Shown here one piece after another: positions 1-11,979 of a DNA stretch of 64,000 bases. Positions within the stretch are counted from its first letter, which is position 1. The number at the start of each line of letters is the position of its first letter. The notes beneath the pieces were generated by a model, which had not been told where the DNA came from, did no database searches, and saw only the letters and a list, made by a program, of their open reading frames with translations. Origin of the DNA: Nonomuraea gerenzanensis (GTDB lineage Bacteria > Actinomycetota > Actinomycetes > Streptosporangiales > Streptosporangiaceae); NCBI RefSeq assembly GCF_020215645.1, contig NZ_CP084058.1, positions 3,906,001-3,970,000 of the forward strand, in the 5' to 3' direction. The position numbers and the translations under genes are program-made.

Positions 1-1754
<1,754 letters not shown>

Positions 1755-1768
1755 GGGAGGCGTACCGA

Positions 1769-3247
1769 ATGGCTGACCCGAAGGGTTTTCTCACGCACGA
1801 CAGGGAGCTGCCGGCGCGCCGCCCCGTGGACGTCCGCATCAGCGACTGGCGCGAGGTCTACCAGGACTTCTCGCAGGAGAAGCTGACCAAGCAGGCGGCC
1901 CGCTGCATGGACTGCGGCATCCCGTTCTGCCACAACGGCTGCCCGCTCGGGAACCTCATCCCCGAGTGGAACGACCTGGTCTACCGCACCGACTGGCGCG
2001 AGGCGATCGAGCGGCTGCACGCCACCAACAACTTCCCGGAGTTCACCGGCAGGCTCTGCCCGGCTCCGTGTGAGGCGGCGTGCGTGCTCGGCATCAACTC
2101 CGACCCGGTGGCGATCAAGCGGGTCGAGGTCGAGATCATCGACCGCGCGTTCGCCGAGGGCTGGGTGGCCCCGCAGCCGCCGGCCGTCAGGACCGGCAAG
2201 AAGGTCGCGGTCGTCGGCTCGGGCCCGGCGGGGCTCGCCGCCGCCCAGCAGCTCACCCGCGCCGGGCACGACGTGGTCGTGTTCGAGCGGGCCGACCGCA
2301 TCGGCGGGCTGCTGCGCTACGGCATCCCCGAGTTCAAGATGGAGAAGCGGCACATCGAGCGCCGCCTGGAGCAGATGCGGGCCGAGGGCACCGAGTTCCG
2401 CACCGGCGTGAACGTCGGGGTCGACATCACGGCCGCCGAGCTGCGCGAGCAGTTCGACGCCGTGGTGCTGTCCGGCGGCGCCACCCAGTGGCGCGACCTG
2501 CCGGTGACCGGGCGCGAGCTCAAGGGCGTCTACCAGGCGATGGAGTACCTGCCGCTGTCCAACAAGGTCCAGGAGGGCGACTACGCGGTCTCGCCCATCT
2601 CGGCCGAGGGCAAGCACGTCGTCGTCATCGGCGGCGGCGACACCGGCGCCGACTGCATCGGCACCGCGATCCGGCAGGGCGCCAAGTCCGTCACCCAGCT
2701 GGAGATCATGCCGCAGCCGCCCAGGTCCAGGCCCGGCAGCCAGCCGTGGCCGACGTTCCCCATCCTGTTCAAGATGGAGAGCGCGCACGAGGAGCTGGCG
2801 GACGGCGGCGGGCAGCGCGTGTACGCCGTGTCCACCACCGAGTTCGTCGGCGACGCCGACGGCAACGTGCGGGCGCTGCGGCTGGTCGAGGTCGAGGGGC
2901 CGCAGAACGGCTTCAAGCCGATCCCGGGCACCGAGCGCGAGATCCCGGCCGAGCTGGTGACGCTGTCCATGGGCTTCGTCGGGCCGGAGAAGGGCTCGCT
3001 GCTGCAGGACCTGGCGGAGGTCGCCGGTGACGGCTTCTACGACGCCAGGGGGAACGTGGCGCGCGACAAGACGTACATGTCCAAGGTGGACGGCGTCTTC
3101 GTGGCGGGTGACATGGGGCGCGGGCAGTCGCTGATCGTGTGGGCCATCGCCGAGGGACGCGCCGCCGCCTCCGGCGTCGACCGCTTCCTCACCGGCGACA
3201 CCGCCCTGCCTTATCCGATTCTGCCCACCGCACGTCCGCTCGTCTGA
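1769..3247 (+). CDS. gltD: Glutamate synthase small subunit (NADPH)
   Basis: Small subunit of GOGAT, 492 residues, the normal length. It oxidises NADPH on FAD and passes electrons through iron-sulfur clusters to GltB. The N-terminal part carries the 4Fe-4S cysteines (CMDCGIPFCHNGCP, then CPAPCEAAC). Two Rossmann nucleotide-binding motifs follow: VVGSGPAGLAAAQ for FAD and VVIGGGDTGADC for NADPH. The ATG is preceded by a good GGGAGG ribosome-binding site 8 bases upstream. It is co-transcribed with gltB and followed by a stem-loop at 3261-3281. No irregularity is seen. Confidence 0.97.
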   Translation: MADPKGFLTHDRELPARRPVDVRISDWREVYQDFSQEKLTKQAARCMDCGIPFCHNGCPLGNLIPEWNDLVYRTDWREAIERLHATNNFPEFTGRLCPAPCEAACVLGINSDPVAIKRVEVEIIDRAFAEGWVAPQPPAVRTGKKVAVVGSGPAGLAAAQQLTRAGHDVVVFERADRIGGLLRYGIPEFKMEKRHIERRLEQMRAEGTEFRTGVNVGVDITAAELREQFDAVVLSGGATQWRDLPVTGRELKGVYQAMEYLPLSNKVQEGDYAVSPISAEGKHVVVIGGGDTGADCIGTAIRQGAKSVTQLEIMPQPPRSRPGSQPWPTFPILFKMESAHEELADGGGQRVYAVSTTEFVGDADGNVRALRLVEVEGPQNGFKPIPGTEREIPAELVTLSMGFVGPEKGSLLQDLAEVAGDGFYDARGNVARDKTYMSKVDGVFVAGDMGRGQSLIVWAIAEGRAAASGVDRFLTGDTALPYPILPTARPLV

Positions 3248-3260
3248 CGCCATCTCGACG

Positions 3261-3281
3261 CGGCCCGGTTCGTCCGGGCCG
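3261..3281 (+). terminator. Stem-loop after gltD
   Basis: Perfect 8-bp stem CGGCCCGG/CCGGGCCG with a 5-base loop, 14 bases after the gltD stop. There is no U-tract, as is common in GC-rich actinomycetes, so termination is inferred from position and stem strength. Confidence 0.6.
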
Positions 3282-3290
3282 CTGTCGTGT

Positions 3291-3362
3291 TTCCAGGCCG
3301 TACTTCACTTCCAGGCCGTACTTCACTTCAAGGCCGTACTCCACTTCAAGGCCATACTTCAC
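3291..3362. repeat. Four tandem 18-bp repeats downstream of gltD
   Basis: Four contiguous 18-bp units begin at 3291, 3309, 3327 and 3345. Units 1 and 2 are identical (TTCCAGGCCGTACTTCAC); units 3 and 4 differ at one to three positions. No coding sense is apparent and the array follows the gltD stem-loop. Function unknown. Confidence 0.9.
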
Positions 3363-3382
3363 GGCACAGCCAAGGTCACCGC

Positions 3383-3482
3383 CACCCGCCGTACGGTGCT
3401 GAGGACCTCCAGGAAGACGCCCGCTGAGCCCGCACGGGGCCGGCCGCCGTTACGCGCACCCTCTTGACCGTCCGCGTGGTCA
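3383..3482 (-). repeat. Dispersed intergenic element, copy A
   Basis: About 75 bases here resemble 9450-9525 (copy B) at roughly four positions in five by eye, including shared blocks GCTGAGG, CCTCCAGGAA and ACGCCC. Both copies sit just downstream of the end of a minus-strand gene, and both flanks end in GTGGTCAG containing that gene's stop codon. The two genes (XRE regulator and dapD) are unrelated, so this is a repeated 3' element rather than a gene duplication. Confidence 0.6.
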
Positions 3483-4325
3483 GGCCGCACAGGCGCGTGC
3501 GATCGCGTCGAGCACCCGCTGGGAGTCCGGGTCCGCGGCCCGGTAGATCACCAGCCGCTGACCGGGCGCCTGCAGCGGAGCCAGCACCTCGTACTCCACC
3601 GTCAGCGGCCCTTCCGCGGCGTGCCGCAGCCGCTTCCGCCCTCTGGCGTTGACCCGCACGTCGCGCATCGCCCACAGCCGGGCGAACTCCTCGTTGCCCG
3701 AGGTCAGCTCCTCCACCAGGTCCGCCAGGCCCTTGTCGTCGGGATGAGCGGCCCAGGAGGCCCGCAGGTCGGCGATGCCCTCCCGGATCGTGCGCTCCCT
3801 GTCGCGGAAGAAGTCGCCGAGGCCGGGGTGGAGCATGCACAACCACAGGCTGTTGCGCTGCCTCGGCGGCAGCGTGCCGAAGTCGAGCATGAGCCCGGCC
3901 ATCTCGGGGTTCCAGGCGATGATGTCGAAGCGGTGGTTGACCACCATGGCGGGCAGCGGCGACAGGTCCAGGACCAGCCGGGACAGCGGGCCTGCCTCGT
4001 CGTCGGCGGGGCCCTCGCGCTCGGGCCTGCTGGCCGGTCGCTGCTGGGCCAGGTCGAACAGGTAGCGCCGCTCGTCCTCGCTCAGCCTCAGCGCGCCTGC
4101 CAGCGCCTCCAGCACCTCGGGGGAGGGGCGCAGGCCGCGGCCCTGCTCCAGGCGGGTCACGTAGTCGACGCTCACGCCGGCCAGCTCCGCGACCTCCTCC
4201 CTGCGCAGCCCCGGCGTGCGGCGGTGGGCGCGGCGCGCAGGCAGCTCGACGTCGCCGGGACGCAGGCGCTCGCGGCGCGTCCGCAGGAAAGCGGCGAGCT
4301 CGCGGGTCTGGTCGACGGTGCTCAT
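3480..4325 (-). CDS. XRE-family (MmyB-like) transcriptional regulator
   Basis: A 281-residue DNA-binding regulator. Residues about 10-75 form an XRE helix-turn-helix (TPGLRREEVAELAGVSVDYV, then RLEQGRG). The rest resembles the MmyB-like ligand-binding domain common in actinomycetes, with FDIIAWN and LHPGLGDFFRD. The ATG at 4325 follows GAGG. It is divergent from the aldo/keto reductase at 4549, separated by 223 bp holding a perfect 7-7-7 inverted repeat. Regulators of this type usually control a neighbouring oxidoreductase, which is the likely job here. Ligand unknown. Confidence 0.9.
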   Translation of the reverse strand: MSTVDQTRELAAFLRTRRERLRPGDVELPARRAHRRTPGLRREEVAELAGVSVDYVTRLEQGRGLRPSPEVLEALAGALRLSEDERRYLFDLAQQRPASRPEREGPADDEAGPLSRLVLDLSPLPAMVVNHRFDIIAWNPEMAGLMLDFGTLPPRQRNSLWLCMLHPGLGDFFRDRERTIREGIADLRASWAAHPDDKGLADLVEELTSGNEEFARLWAMRDVRVNARGRKRLRHAAEGPLTVEYEVLAPLQAPGQRLVIYRAADPDSQRVLDAIARACAA

Positions 4326-4360
4326 CGCCTCGATTTTAAGGCCGCCGGCACGCCCCGCAC

Positions 4361-4432
4361 CGCCGCCCCGGACTCCCAGGAGCGCCGTCCCCGACTCGCC
4401 GCCCCGGACTCCGGGGAGCGCGGCCCCGACCT
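4361..4432. repeat. Direct repeat, two copies of about 36 bp
   Basis: Units start at 4361 and 4397, each opening with CGCCGCCCCGGACTCC and diverging slightly in the second half. It lies in the divergent promoter region between the XRE regulator and the aldo/keto reductase. It may be a simple tandem duplication or carry two regulator sites. Confidence 0.65.
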
Positions 4433-4479
4433 GATGCCCGGAATGGCCGCCTGGCGGGCAGTGCCGTCCCTCACCGCTG

Positions 4480-4500
4480 CCTGGGACGGCTGATCCCAGG
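4480..4500. promoter_or_regulatory. Candidate operator between regulator and reductase
   Basis: Perfect inverted repeat CCTGGGA-N7-TCCCAGG, centred about 60 bases upstream of the reductase ATG and 165 bases upstream of the regulator start. The symmetry fits a dimeric HTH regulator. Binding by the XRE protein is inference. Confidence 0.5.
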
Positions 4501-4548
4501 AAGAGCCTTCCCTTACCCATGCCCCGCCGCCCGAGCACGCTGGGACGC

Positions 4549-5610
4549 ATGACCACTCTCGACACCTACCGCCTGCTGGGCCGTTCCGGGCTGCGGGTCT
4601 CGCCGCTGGCGCTGGGCACGATGACGTTCGGGACCGACTGGGGCTGGGGCGCGGACCAGGACGAGTCACGCCGCATCTTCGACGCCTACGCCGAGCGCGG
4701 CGGCAACTTCATCGACACCGCCAACCAGTACACCGACGGCACGTCCGAGGCCCTGGTGGGCGAGTTCGCGGCGGGGCGGCGCGAGCAGCTCGTGCTGGCC
4801 ACCAAGTACAGCGCGAGCAGGCGCCCCGGGGACCCGAACGCAGGCGGCAATCACCGCAAGAGCCTGGTGCAGTCGGTGGAGGCCAGCCTGCGCCGCCTGC
4901 GCACCGACTACATCGACCTGCTCTACCTGCACGCCTGGGACTTCACCACGCCCGTGGAGGAGATCCTGCGCGGCCTGGACGACCTCGTCAGGGCCGGCAA
5001 GGTGCTCTACACCGGCATCTCCGACACGCCCGCCTGGCAGGTGTCCCGCATGCAGGCCATCGCCGACCTGCGGGGCTGGTCGCCGCTGATCGCCCTGCAG
5101 ATCGAGTACAGCCTGATCGAGCGGACGGGGGAGCGCGACCTGATCCCGATGGCGCGGGAGCTGGGGCTCGGCGTGATCCCGTGGTCGCCGCTGGGCAGCG
5201 GCGTGCTCACCGGCAAGTACACCCGTGCGGACCTGGCCCACGAGATCTCCGCCGATCCGGCGGGCACGCGCAAGAACGTGGCGGCGGCCAACGGCTCGCT
5301 CACCGAGCGCTCGCTCGGCATCGCCGACGTCGTCAAGGGCGTGGCCGAGGAGCTGGGCACCACGCCGTCGCAGGTGGCGCTGGCCTGGGCGCTGCTGGAG
5401 CCGGGTGTCACGGCGCCCGTCGTCGGAGCCCGCACGCTCGCCCAGCTGGAGGACAACCTGGGCGCGCTGGACGTGCGGCTCAGCGACGACCAGCGCGCCA
5501 GGCTGGCCGAGGCCAGCCGGGTGGACCTGGGGTTCCCGCACGAGTTCCTGAGGCGGCCGATGCCGCGCAGCGTGATCATGGGCGGGGTCACGCTCGAACA
5601 CACCCGCTGA
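4549..5610 (+). CDS. Aldo/keto reductase
   Basis: NADPH-dependent aldo/keto reductase, 353 residues, cytoplasmic TIM barrel. Residues match the family: a start typical of the AKR 'L112/Tas' group (LGRSGLRVSPLALGTMTFG), catalytic Asp and Tyr in FIDTANQYTDG, Lys in LATKYS, His in LLYLHAWD, and a C-terminal NADPH-site segment near GARTLAQLEDNLGAL. The ATG at 4549 is chosen over the one at 4519 because family homology starts there and GGGA precedes it. It is divergent from the MmyB-like regulator, which probably controls it. Substrate unknown. Confidence 0.93.
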   Translation: MTTLDTYRLLGRSGLRVSPLALGTMTFGTDWGWGADQDESRRIFDAYAERGGNFIDTANQYTDGTSEALVGEFAAGRREQLVLATKYSASRRPGDPNAGGNHRKSLVQSVEASLRRLRTDYIDLLYLHAWDFTTPVEEILRGLDDLVRAGKVLYTGISDTPAWQVSRMQAIADLRGWSPLIALQIEYSLIERTGERDLIPMARELGLGVIPWSPLGSGVLTGKYTRADLAHEISADPAGTRKNVAAANGSLTERSLGIADVVKGVAEELGTTPSQVALAWALLEPGVTAPVVGARTLAQLEDNLGALDVRLSDDQRARLAEASRVDLGFPHEFLRRPMPRSVIMGGVTLEHTR

Positions 5611-5764
5611 CCTTCCGGCGCCGGGGCCGGGGGCGTGGACGGAGCGGGCTTCCCCTGGAGGTCCGCTTCGTCGTCTATCGACCGAAATTTCACCACTAAG
5701 TTGCATCAGGGGATTCCTGTCGGGAAGATTCAGGTTCTGCGGCAAGTCGGCGGATGGGGGAAGA

Positions 5765-7440
<1,676 letters not shown>

Positions 7441-7444
<4 letters not shown>

Positions 7445-7791
7445 CGTACCGGCTCCTGGCCGACGCGGCGATGGTGGTGCACTTCGCTTTTCTCGTCTAC
7501 ATGGCCGTGGGCGGGTTCCTCGCGTGGCGCTGGCGGCGTACGATCTGGGCGCACCTCGCCGTGGTCGCCTGGGGCCTGCTCTCGGTCACGACCGGCGTCG
7601 AGTGCCCCCTCACCCTCGCCGAGGACTGGGCGCGCCGTGGCGCGGGCCTGGAGGGGTTACCCGCCAGCGGCTTCATCGACCACTACATCGAAGGCGTGAT
7701 CTACCCACAGGAGTACACGAACTTGGCGCGACTTGGGGTCGCCGTTCTCGTTCTGTTCTCTTACGTCGGGTACGTTCTCCGTCGTCAGTGA
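7441..7791 (+). CDS. DUF2784 family membrane protein
   Basis: A 116-residue protein with about three transmembrane helices (residues 8-30, 37-55 and 93-113) and the family look of DUF2784: VHFAFLVYMAVGGFLAWRW near the N-terminus, ECPLTL mid-protein, and FIDHYIEGVIYP between helices. Its ATG overlaps the protease stop (ATGA), so it is translated with the protease. No function is established for the family. Confidence 0.88.
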
Positions 7792-7826
7792 CTGCCAAGT
7801 GGTCTGTACCAATTAAGGTAGGACTC

Positions 7827-9257
7827 GTGACTCGTCGCGCGAAAATCGTCTGCACCCTAGGCCCCGCCACATCGTCCAAGGAACGTCTCCGCGAGCTGAT
7901 CGCCGCGGGCATGGACGTGGCACGGTTCAACCTCAGCCATGGCAATCATGACCTGCACAGAGAGGTTTACGACCGGGTCAAGGAGGTGGCGGCCGACCTC
8001 GGCCGCGGTGTAGGCGTGCTCGCCGACCTGCAGGGCCCCAAGATCCGGGTCGGCACGTTCGAGGAGGGCCCCGTCCGGCTGGGCTTCGGTGACGTCTTCA
8101 CCATCACCACCGAGGACGTGCCGGGTGACCGCGAGCAGGTCTCCACCACCTACAAGGGGCTGCCCAAGGACGTCCGTCCGGGTGACACGATCCTCGTCGA
8201 CGACGGTCGCCTCGTGCTGGAGGCCACCCGCGTCGACGGTGAGCGCATCACCACCCGCGTCGTCATCGGCGGCATGATCTCCGACAACAAGGGCCTCAAC
8301 CTGCCGGGCGTCAACGTCAGCGCCCCGGCGCTCACCGACAAGGACGAGGCCGACCTGCGCTGGGCGCTGCGCACCGGCTTCGACATGATCGCCCTGTCCT
8401 TCGTCCGCCGCCCGTCCGACGCCGACGTGGTGCGCAACATCATGGAGCAGGAGGCCGTCCGGCTGCCGCTGCTCGCCAAGATCGAGAAGCCGCAGGCCGT
8501 CGACCGCCTCCCCGACATCGTCGAGGCCTTCGACGGCATCATGGTCGCCCGCGGCGACCTCGGCGTCGAGCTGCCCCTGGAGCAGGTGCCGATCGTGCAG
8601 CGGCGCATCATCGAGCTGTGCCGCGAGAAGGCCCGCCCGGTCATCGTCGCCACCCAGATGCTCGACTCGATGATGAACGCCCCGCGCCCCACCCGCGCCG
8701 AGGCCTCCGACGTCGCCTACGCCGTCATGGACGGCGCCGACGCGGTCATGCTGTCGGGCGAGACCTCGGTCGGCAACTACCCGATCGAGGCCGTCTCCAC
8801 AATGGACCGCATCGCCTGCGCCGCGGAGAAGTCCTCGCTGCACGCCACCCACACCCTGGAGCGCATGCCGGAGACCACCGGCGGCGCCATCGCCCGCGCC
8901 GCGGCCGAGGTGGGGGCCATCGTGGGGGCCAAGGCGCTGGTGGCGTTCACGATGTCGGGCGAGACTGCGCGGCGGCTGGCCCGCTACCGCTCGCCGATCC
9001 CGCTGCTCGCCTTCACCTCCGCGCCGCACGTGCGCGGGCAGCTGTCGCTGACGTGGGGGGTGGAGACGTTCCACGTGCCGTTCGTGCACCACACCGATGA
9101 CATGGTGCGGCAGGTGGAGGCGTCGCTGCTGTCGCTGGGGCGGCTGGAGAAGGGCGACAAGGTGGTCATCGTGGCCGGCTCGCCTCCCGGCACGCCTGGC
9201 TCGACCAACGCCCTGCGCGTCCACACGATCGGCTCCGCCGTCTCCCACGCGCACTGA
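7827..9257 (+). CDS. pyk: Pyruvate kinase
   Basis: Final step of glycolysis: phosphoenolpyruvate plus ADP to pyruvate plus ATP. It has 476 residues, the usual length. Visible motifs are RRAKIVCTLGPA at the N-terminus, FNLSHG, the catalytic Lys region LLAKIEKPQA, MVARGDLGVE (Mg site) and ATQMLDSM, then the C-terminal allosteric domain. The start is GTG at 7827, preceded by TAGGA within AAGGTAGGA. It stands alone behind the protease pair and is closed by a strong stem-loop at 9306-9338. Confidence 0.97.
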   Translation: MTRRAKIVCTLGPATSSKERLRELIAAGMDVARFNLSHGNHDLHREVYDRVKEVAADLGRGVGVLADLQGPKIRVGTFEEGPVRLGFGDVFTITTEDVPGDREQVSTTYKGLPKDVRPGDTILVDDGRLVLEATRVDGERITTRVVIGGMISDNKGLNLPGVNVSAPALTDKDEADLRWALRTGFDMIALSFVRRPSDADVVRNIMEQEAVRLPLLAKIEKPQAVDRLPDIVEAFDGIMVARGDLGVELPLEQVPIVQRRIIELCREKARPVIVATQMLDSMMNAPRPTRAEASDVAYAVMDGADAVMLSGETSVGNYPIEAVSTMDRIACAAEKSSLHATHTLERMPETTGGAIARAAAEVGAIVGAKALVAFTMSGETARRLARYRSPIPLLAFTSAPHVRGQLSLTWGVETFHVPFVHHTDDMVRQVEASLLSLGRLEKGDKVVIVAGSPPGTPGSTNALRVHTIGSAVSHAH

Positions 9258-9305
9258 CGCGATCACGGCGCGCCGCCGGTCGTGAGGCGCTGCTGTTGTG
9301 GTTAC

Positions 9306-9338
9306 GAGGCCACCCGCCGCACCGCGGTGGGTGGCCTC
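9306..9338 (+). terminator. Stem-loop after pyk
   Basis: Perfect 10-bp stem GAGGCCACCC/GGGTGGCCTC around a 13-base loop, 48 bases after the pyk stop and between convergent genes. Termination is inferred. Confidence 0.65.
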
Positions 9339-9365
9339 GCCGCTGCACAGCCCGTGCGTGATGCT

Positions 9366-9414
9366 TCTCCGTCACGTCCGGCCGCGTGAGCCAGTCTCCG
9401 TCACGTCCGGCCGC
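9366..9414. repeat. 20-bp direct repeat
   Basis: The same 20 bases, starting TCTCCGTCACGTCC, occur at 9366-9385 and 9395-9414, a period of 29 bases, in the convergent pyk/dapD gap. No coding function is seen. Confidence 0.8.
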
Positions 9415-9449
9415 CCCAGGCCCATCCCTTACGCTCCGCCGTGGCCCCC

Positions 9450-9550
9450 CACCCGCCGCACTCCGGCTGAGGGCCCTCCAGGAAACGCCCTCTGACCCTG
9501 CACCGGCTCAGCGCCGTCACGCGAGCCGGGCTGAGCCGCCGAGGTGGTCA
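9450..9550 (-). repeat. Dispersed intergenic element, copy B
   Basis: Counterpart of 3383-3482. It shares CACCCGCCG, GCTGAGG, CCTCCAGGAA and ACGCCC in the same order and ends at GTGGTCAG over the dapD stop codon. It includes the stem-loop at 9504-9538. Confidence 0.6.
9504..9538 (-). terminator. Stem-loop after dapD
   Basis: 9-bp stem CGGCTCAGC/GCTGAGCCG with a 17-base loop, 10 bases beyond the dapD stop on the minus strand. A likely terminator for dapD, without a U-tract. Confidence 0.5.
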
Positions 9551-10513
9551 GTCGTTGGCGTGCAGAGCCGCGTTGAGCTCGATGCCGCCGCCCTTGCGAG
9601 GCAGTGCCTCCACCGCGCCCGACTGCGAGTTGCGCCGCAGCAGGATGCCGTTGGAGCCCGACAGCTCGGCCGCCTTGACCACCGTGCCGTCCGGCAGCGT
9701 GACGCGGGTGCCCGCCGTGACGTACAGGCCCGCCTCCACCACGCAGTCGTCGCCCAGCGAGATGCCCAGGCCCGCGTTGGCGCCCAGCAGGCAGCGCTCG
9801 CCGATGGAGATGACCTGCTTGCCGCCGCCCGACAGCGTGCCCATGATGGAGGCGCCGCCGCCCACGTCGGAGCCGTCGCCGACGACCACGCCGGCCGAGA
9901 CCCGGCCCTCGATCATGGAGCTGCCGAGCGTGCCGGCGTTGAAGTTCACGAAGCCCTCGTGCATGACCGTGGTGCCGGCGGCCAGGTGGGCGCCGAGCCG
10001 AACACGGTCGGCGTCGGCGATCCGGACACCCGAGGGCAGCACGTAGTCGACCATCCGGGGGAACTTGTCGACCCCGAACACCGTCACCGCGCCCCTGGCC
10101 CGCAGCCGCAGCCGCGTGCGCTCGAAGCCGGGCACCGGGCAGGGACCGAAGTTCGTCCAGACCACGTTGGCCAGCAGGCCGAAGATGCCGTCGAGGTTGA
10201 CGCCGTGCGGCTGGACCAGCCGGGCCGAGAGCAGGTGCAGGCGCAGGTAGACGTCGTGCGCGTCCACGGGGGCCTCGGAGAGCTTGGCGATGCCGGTGCG
10301 CACGGCCACCACCTCCACGCCGCGCGCCGCGTCGTGGCCGGCCTGCTCGGCCAGCTCCCCCGCCTCGTCGGCGGAGAGCCGCTGGGTGCCCGTATGGGGC
10401 GCGTCGCCCAGCTCGGGGGCGGGGAACCAGGTGTCGAGGACGGTGCCGTCGGCGGCGATGGTGGCGAGTCCGGCGCCGAACGCGCCGGTCGAGGTGGGAT
10501 CGATAGCAGTCAC
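9548..10513 (-). CDS. dapD: Tetrahydrodipicolinate N-succinyltransferase
   Basis: Transfers succinyl from succinyl-CoA to tetrahydrodipicolinate in the diaminopimelate/lysine pathway. About 321 residues, actinobacterial-type DapD. It has an N-terminal domain with [18 protein letters not shown], then a left-handed beta-helix of hexapeptide repeats ([20 protein letters not shown], then [20 protein letters not shown] and [14 protein letters not shown]). The GTG at 10513 is chosen because the residues upstream look non-homologous; an in-frame ATG at 10561 is the alternative. It stands alone and ends in the copy B intergenic element. Confidence 0.93.
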   Translation of the reverse strand: MTAIDPTSTGAFGAGLATIAADGTVLDTWFPAPELGDAPHTGTQRLSADEAGELAEQAGHDAARGVEVVAVRTGIAKLSEAPVDAHDVYLRLHLLSARLVQPHGVNLDGIFGLLANVVWTNFGPCPVPGFERTRLRLRARGAVTVFGVDKFPRMVDYVLPSGVRIADADRVRLGAHLAAGTTVMHEGFVNFNAGTLGSSMIEGRVSAGVVVGDGSDVGGGASIMGTLSGGGKQVISIGERCLLGANAGLGISLGDDCVVEAGLYVTAGTRVTLPDGTVVKAAELSGSNGILLRRNSQSGAVEALPRKGGGIELNAALHAND

Positions 10514-10577
10514 GGGCCCAAAAATACCGTTTCCCAGGTCGGCACACGGCCTCCAGGGCACCGGTTCGCGGCGCGCG

Positions 10578-11000
10578 TCAGCCCAGGGCGCCCAGGTCGG
10601 CCGAGAGCCAGTGGTCGGGGCACATCCTGAACGTCACCAGCATGTTCAGGTCGGAGCCCTGGACGTAGCCGGACACGGCGTCAGGCGGCAGGTAGCGGGA
10701 GGAGATGCGGGTGAGGTCGTCGAGCGTCGTGGGCCCCGAGCGCACCACCGGGCCCTCCACGGACACGTAGCGGTAGGTCGGGCTGTCGCGCTGCACCAGG
10801 ATCGAGAACCGGCCCGCCTTGGCGATCAGCCGGGCCTTGTGCGAGTCGCCGTCCGTCAGGAACCGGATCTCGCCGCCGGGGCTGTAGTCGTACCAGACGG
10901 GCACGACCAGCGGCGCCCGGCCGGCGCCCGCCTCCACCGCCAGGCTGGCGATGTGCGACTCCGCCAGGAACGCCTCCCGGGCCGCCACGCTCAACGGCAT
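10578..11000 (-). CDS. PPOX-class (pyridoxamine 5'-phosphate oxidase fold) F420/flavin-binding protein
   Basis: A 140-residue split beta-barrel protein of the PPOX group common in actinomycetes. Residues such as [28 protein letters not shown] and [18 protein letters not shown] are typical of the F420-dependent enzyme families. The ATG at 11000 is placed after a G-rich stretch and starts where the homology starts; another in-frame ATG lies at 11033. It follows the LysR gene by 47 bases on the same strand and may be co-transcribed. The exact cofactor (F420, FMN or haem) cannot be told from sequence. Confidence 0.85.
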   Translation of the reverse strand: MPLSVAAREAFLAESHIASLAVEAGAGRAPLVVPVWYDYSPGGEIRFLTDGDSHKARLIAKAGRFSILVQRDSPTYRYVSVEGPVVRSGPTTLDDLTRISSRYLPPDAVSGYVQGSDLNMLVTFRMCPDHWLSADLGALG

Positions 11001-11047
11001 CCCGCCCCACCCCCGTAGTCGACCCGTAGTCATCGATCTTGCAACGG

Positions 11048-11908
11048 CTATTCCCGGTGGGAGCGATCCCGAAAAGTCCCGACCGCACCTGGTAACCGGG
11101 CGGCCACCTCCGCCGCCGTGCGCACGAACTGCGCGAGCGCCCGCGACCGGGCCCCCTCCGGCCAGGCCAGCACCACGGTCGTCGGCGCGCCGTCGATCAC
11201 CGGCACGCACGCCAGGTCCCGCCGCACCTGCTCCCGCACCGACTCCGGTGCCACCACCACGAGCTGCCCCAGCACGACGAGCTGCATCAGCATCGCGGGA
11301 TCGCTCACGTCCGGATGGGCCCCGGGCCAGCGGGGCGTCGGGTCGGCCTCGAGGTCGGCCAGGCGCACGTGGTCGCGGCCGGCCAGCGGATGGCTTGCCG
11401 CCATGACGGCCACGCTGCCCTCCACCAGCAGCGGCTCGCTGTCGAACCCCGTCAGGTCCTCGTACGGGCTGTGCAGGAACGCCACGTCGGCCGTGCCGTC
11501 ACGCACCAGCCGCGCCCGCTCCGCCACCCCGCACAGCGCCAGCTCCACCGCCACGGCGCCGGGCAGCGCGCCGTAGGCGGCCAGCAGGTCCGGCAGCAGC
11601 CCGCCGTCGCCGCCCGGCTTCAGCGCCACCACCAGCCGTGGCTCGGCCAGCCCGGCTCGGCGGGTGCGGGCGGTGGCCGCGGCCACCGCGTCGAGCACCG
11701 TCGCAGCCTCCCTGGCCAGCACCTCGCCCGCCGGGGTCAGCGACACGCCGCGGCTGCCGCGCTCGAACAGCCGCACGCCGAGCCGCCGCTCCAGCTTCTG
11801 GATCGCCCTCGACAGCGGCGGCTGCGCCATGCCGAGCCGTGCCGCCGCGCGCCCGAAGTGCAGCTCCTCGGCGACGGCCGCGAAGTAGGCCAGCTCGCGC
11901 GTCTCCAT
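11048..11908 (-). CDS. LysR-family transcriptional regulator
   Basis: A 286-residue LysR regulator. The N-terminal winged HTH (residues 1-60) shows LAYFAAVAEELHFGRAAARL and QPPLSRAIQKLERRLGV; an effector-binding domain with two periplasmic-binding-like lobes follows. The ATG at 11908 has GAGGGT just upstream. It is divergent from the SDR gene at 11980, with 71 bp between carrying a short inverted repeat. By family rule it probably controls the SDR and perhaps the PPOX gene. The inducer is unknown. Confidence 0.93.
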   Translation of the reverse strand: METRELAYFAAVAEELHFGRAAARLGMAQPPLSRAIQKLERRLGVRLFERGSRGVSLTPAGEVLAREAATVLDAVAAATARTRRAGLAEPRLVVALKPGGDGGLLPDLLAAYGALPGAVAVELALCGVAERARLVRDGTADVAFLHSPYEDLTGFDSEPLLVEGSVAVMAASHPLAGRDHVRLADLEADPTPRWPGAHPDVSDPAMLMQLVVLGQLVVVAPESVREQVRRDLACVPVIDGAPTTVVLAWPEGARSRALAQFVRTAAEVAARLPGAVGTFRDRSHRE

Positions 11909-11933
11909 ACCCTCAGGGTATTGCCCGTGACCC

Positions 11934-11954
11934 ATCCGGTGTTGGCCCCCGGAT
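11934..11954. promoter_or_regulatory. Candidate LysR operator
   Basis: Inverted repeat ATCCGG-N9-CCGGAT in the 71-bp divergent gap between the LysR and SDR genes, 25 bases upstream of both starts. Position fits LysR autoregulation; binding is not shown. Confidence 0.4.
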
Positions 11955-11979
11955 CGGGGCGGGTGGTGTGCTTCCTGCC

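Noticed and set aside
3291..3362. CRISPR array
   Set aside because: The units are contiguous 18-mers without spacers and there are no cas genes.
5701..5730. Promoter TTGCAT-N17-GAAGAT before the S8 protease
   Set aside because: The -10 half is too poor to support without data.
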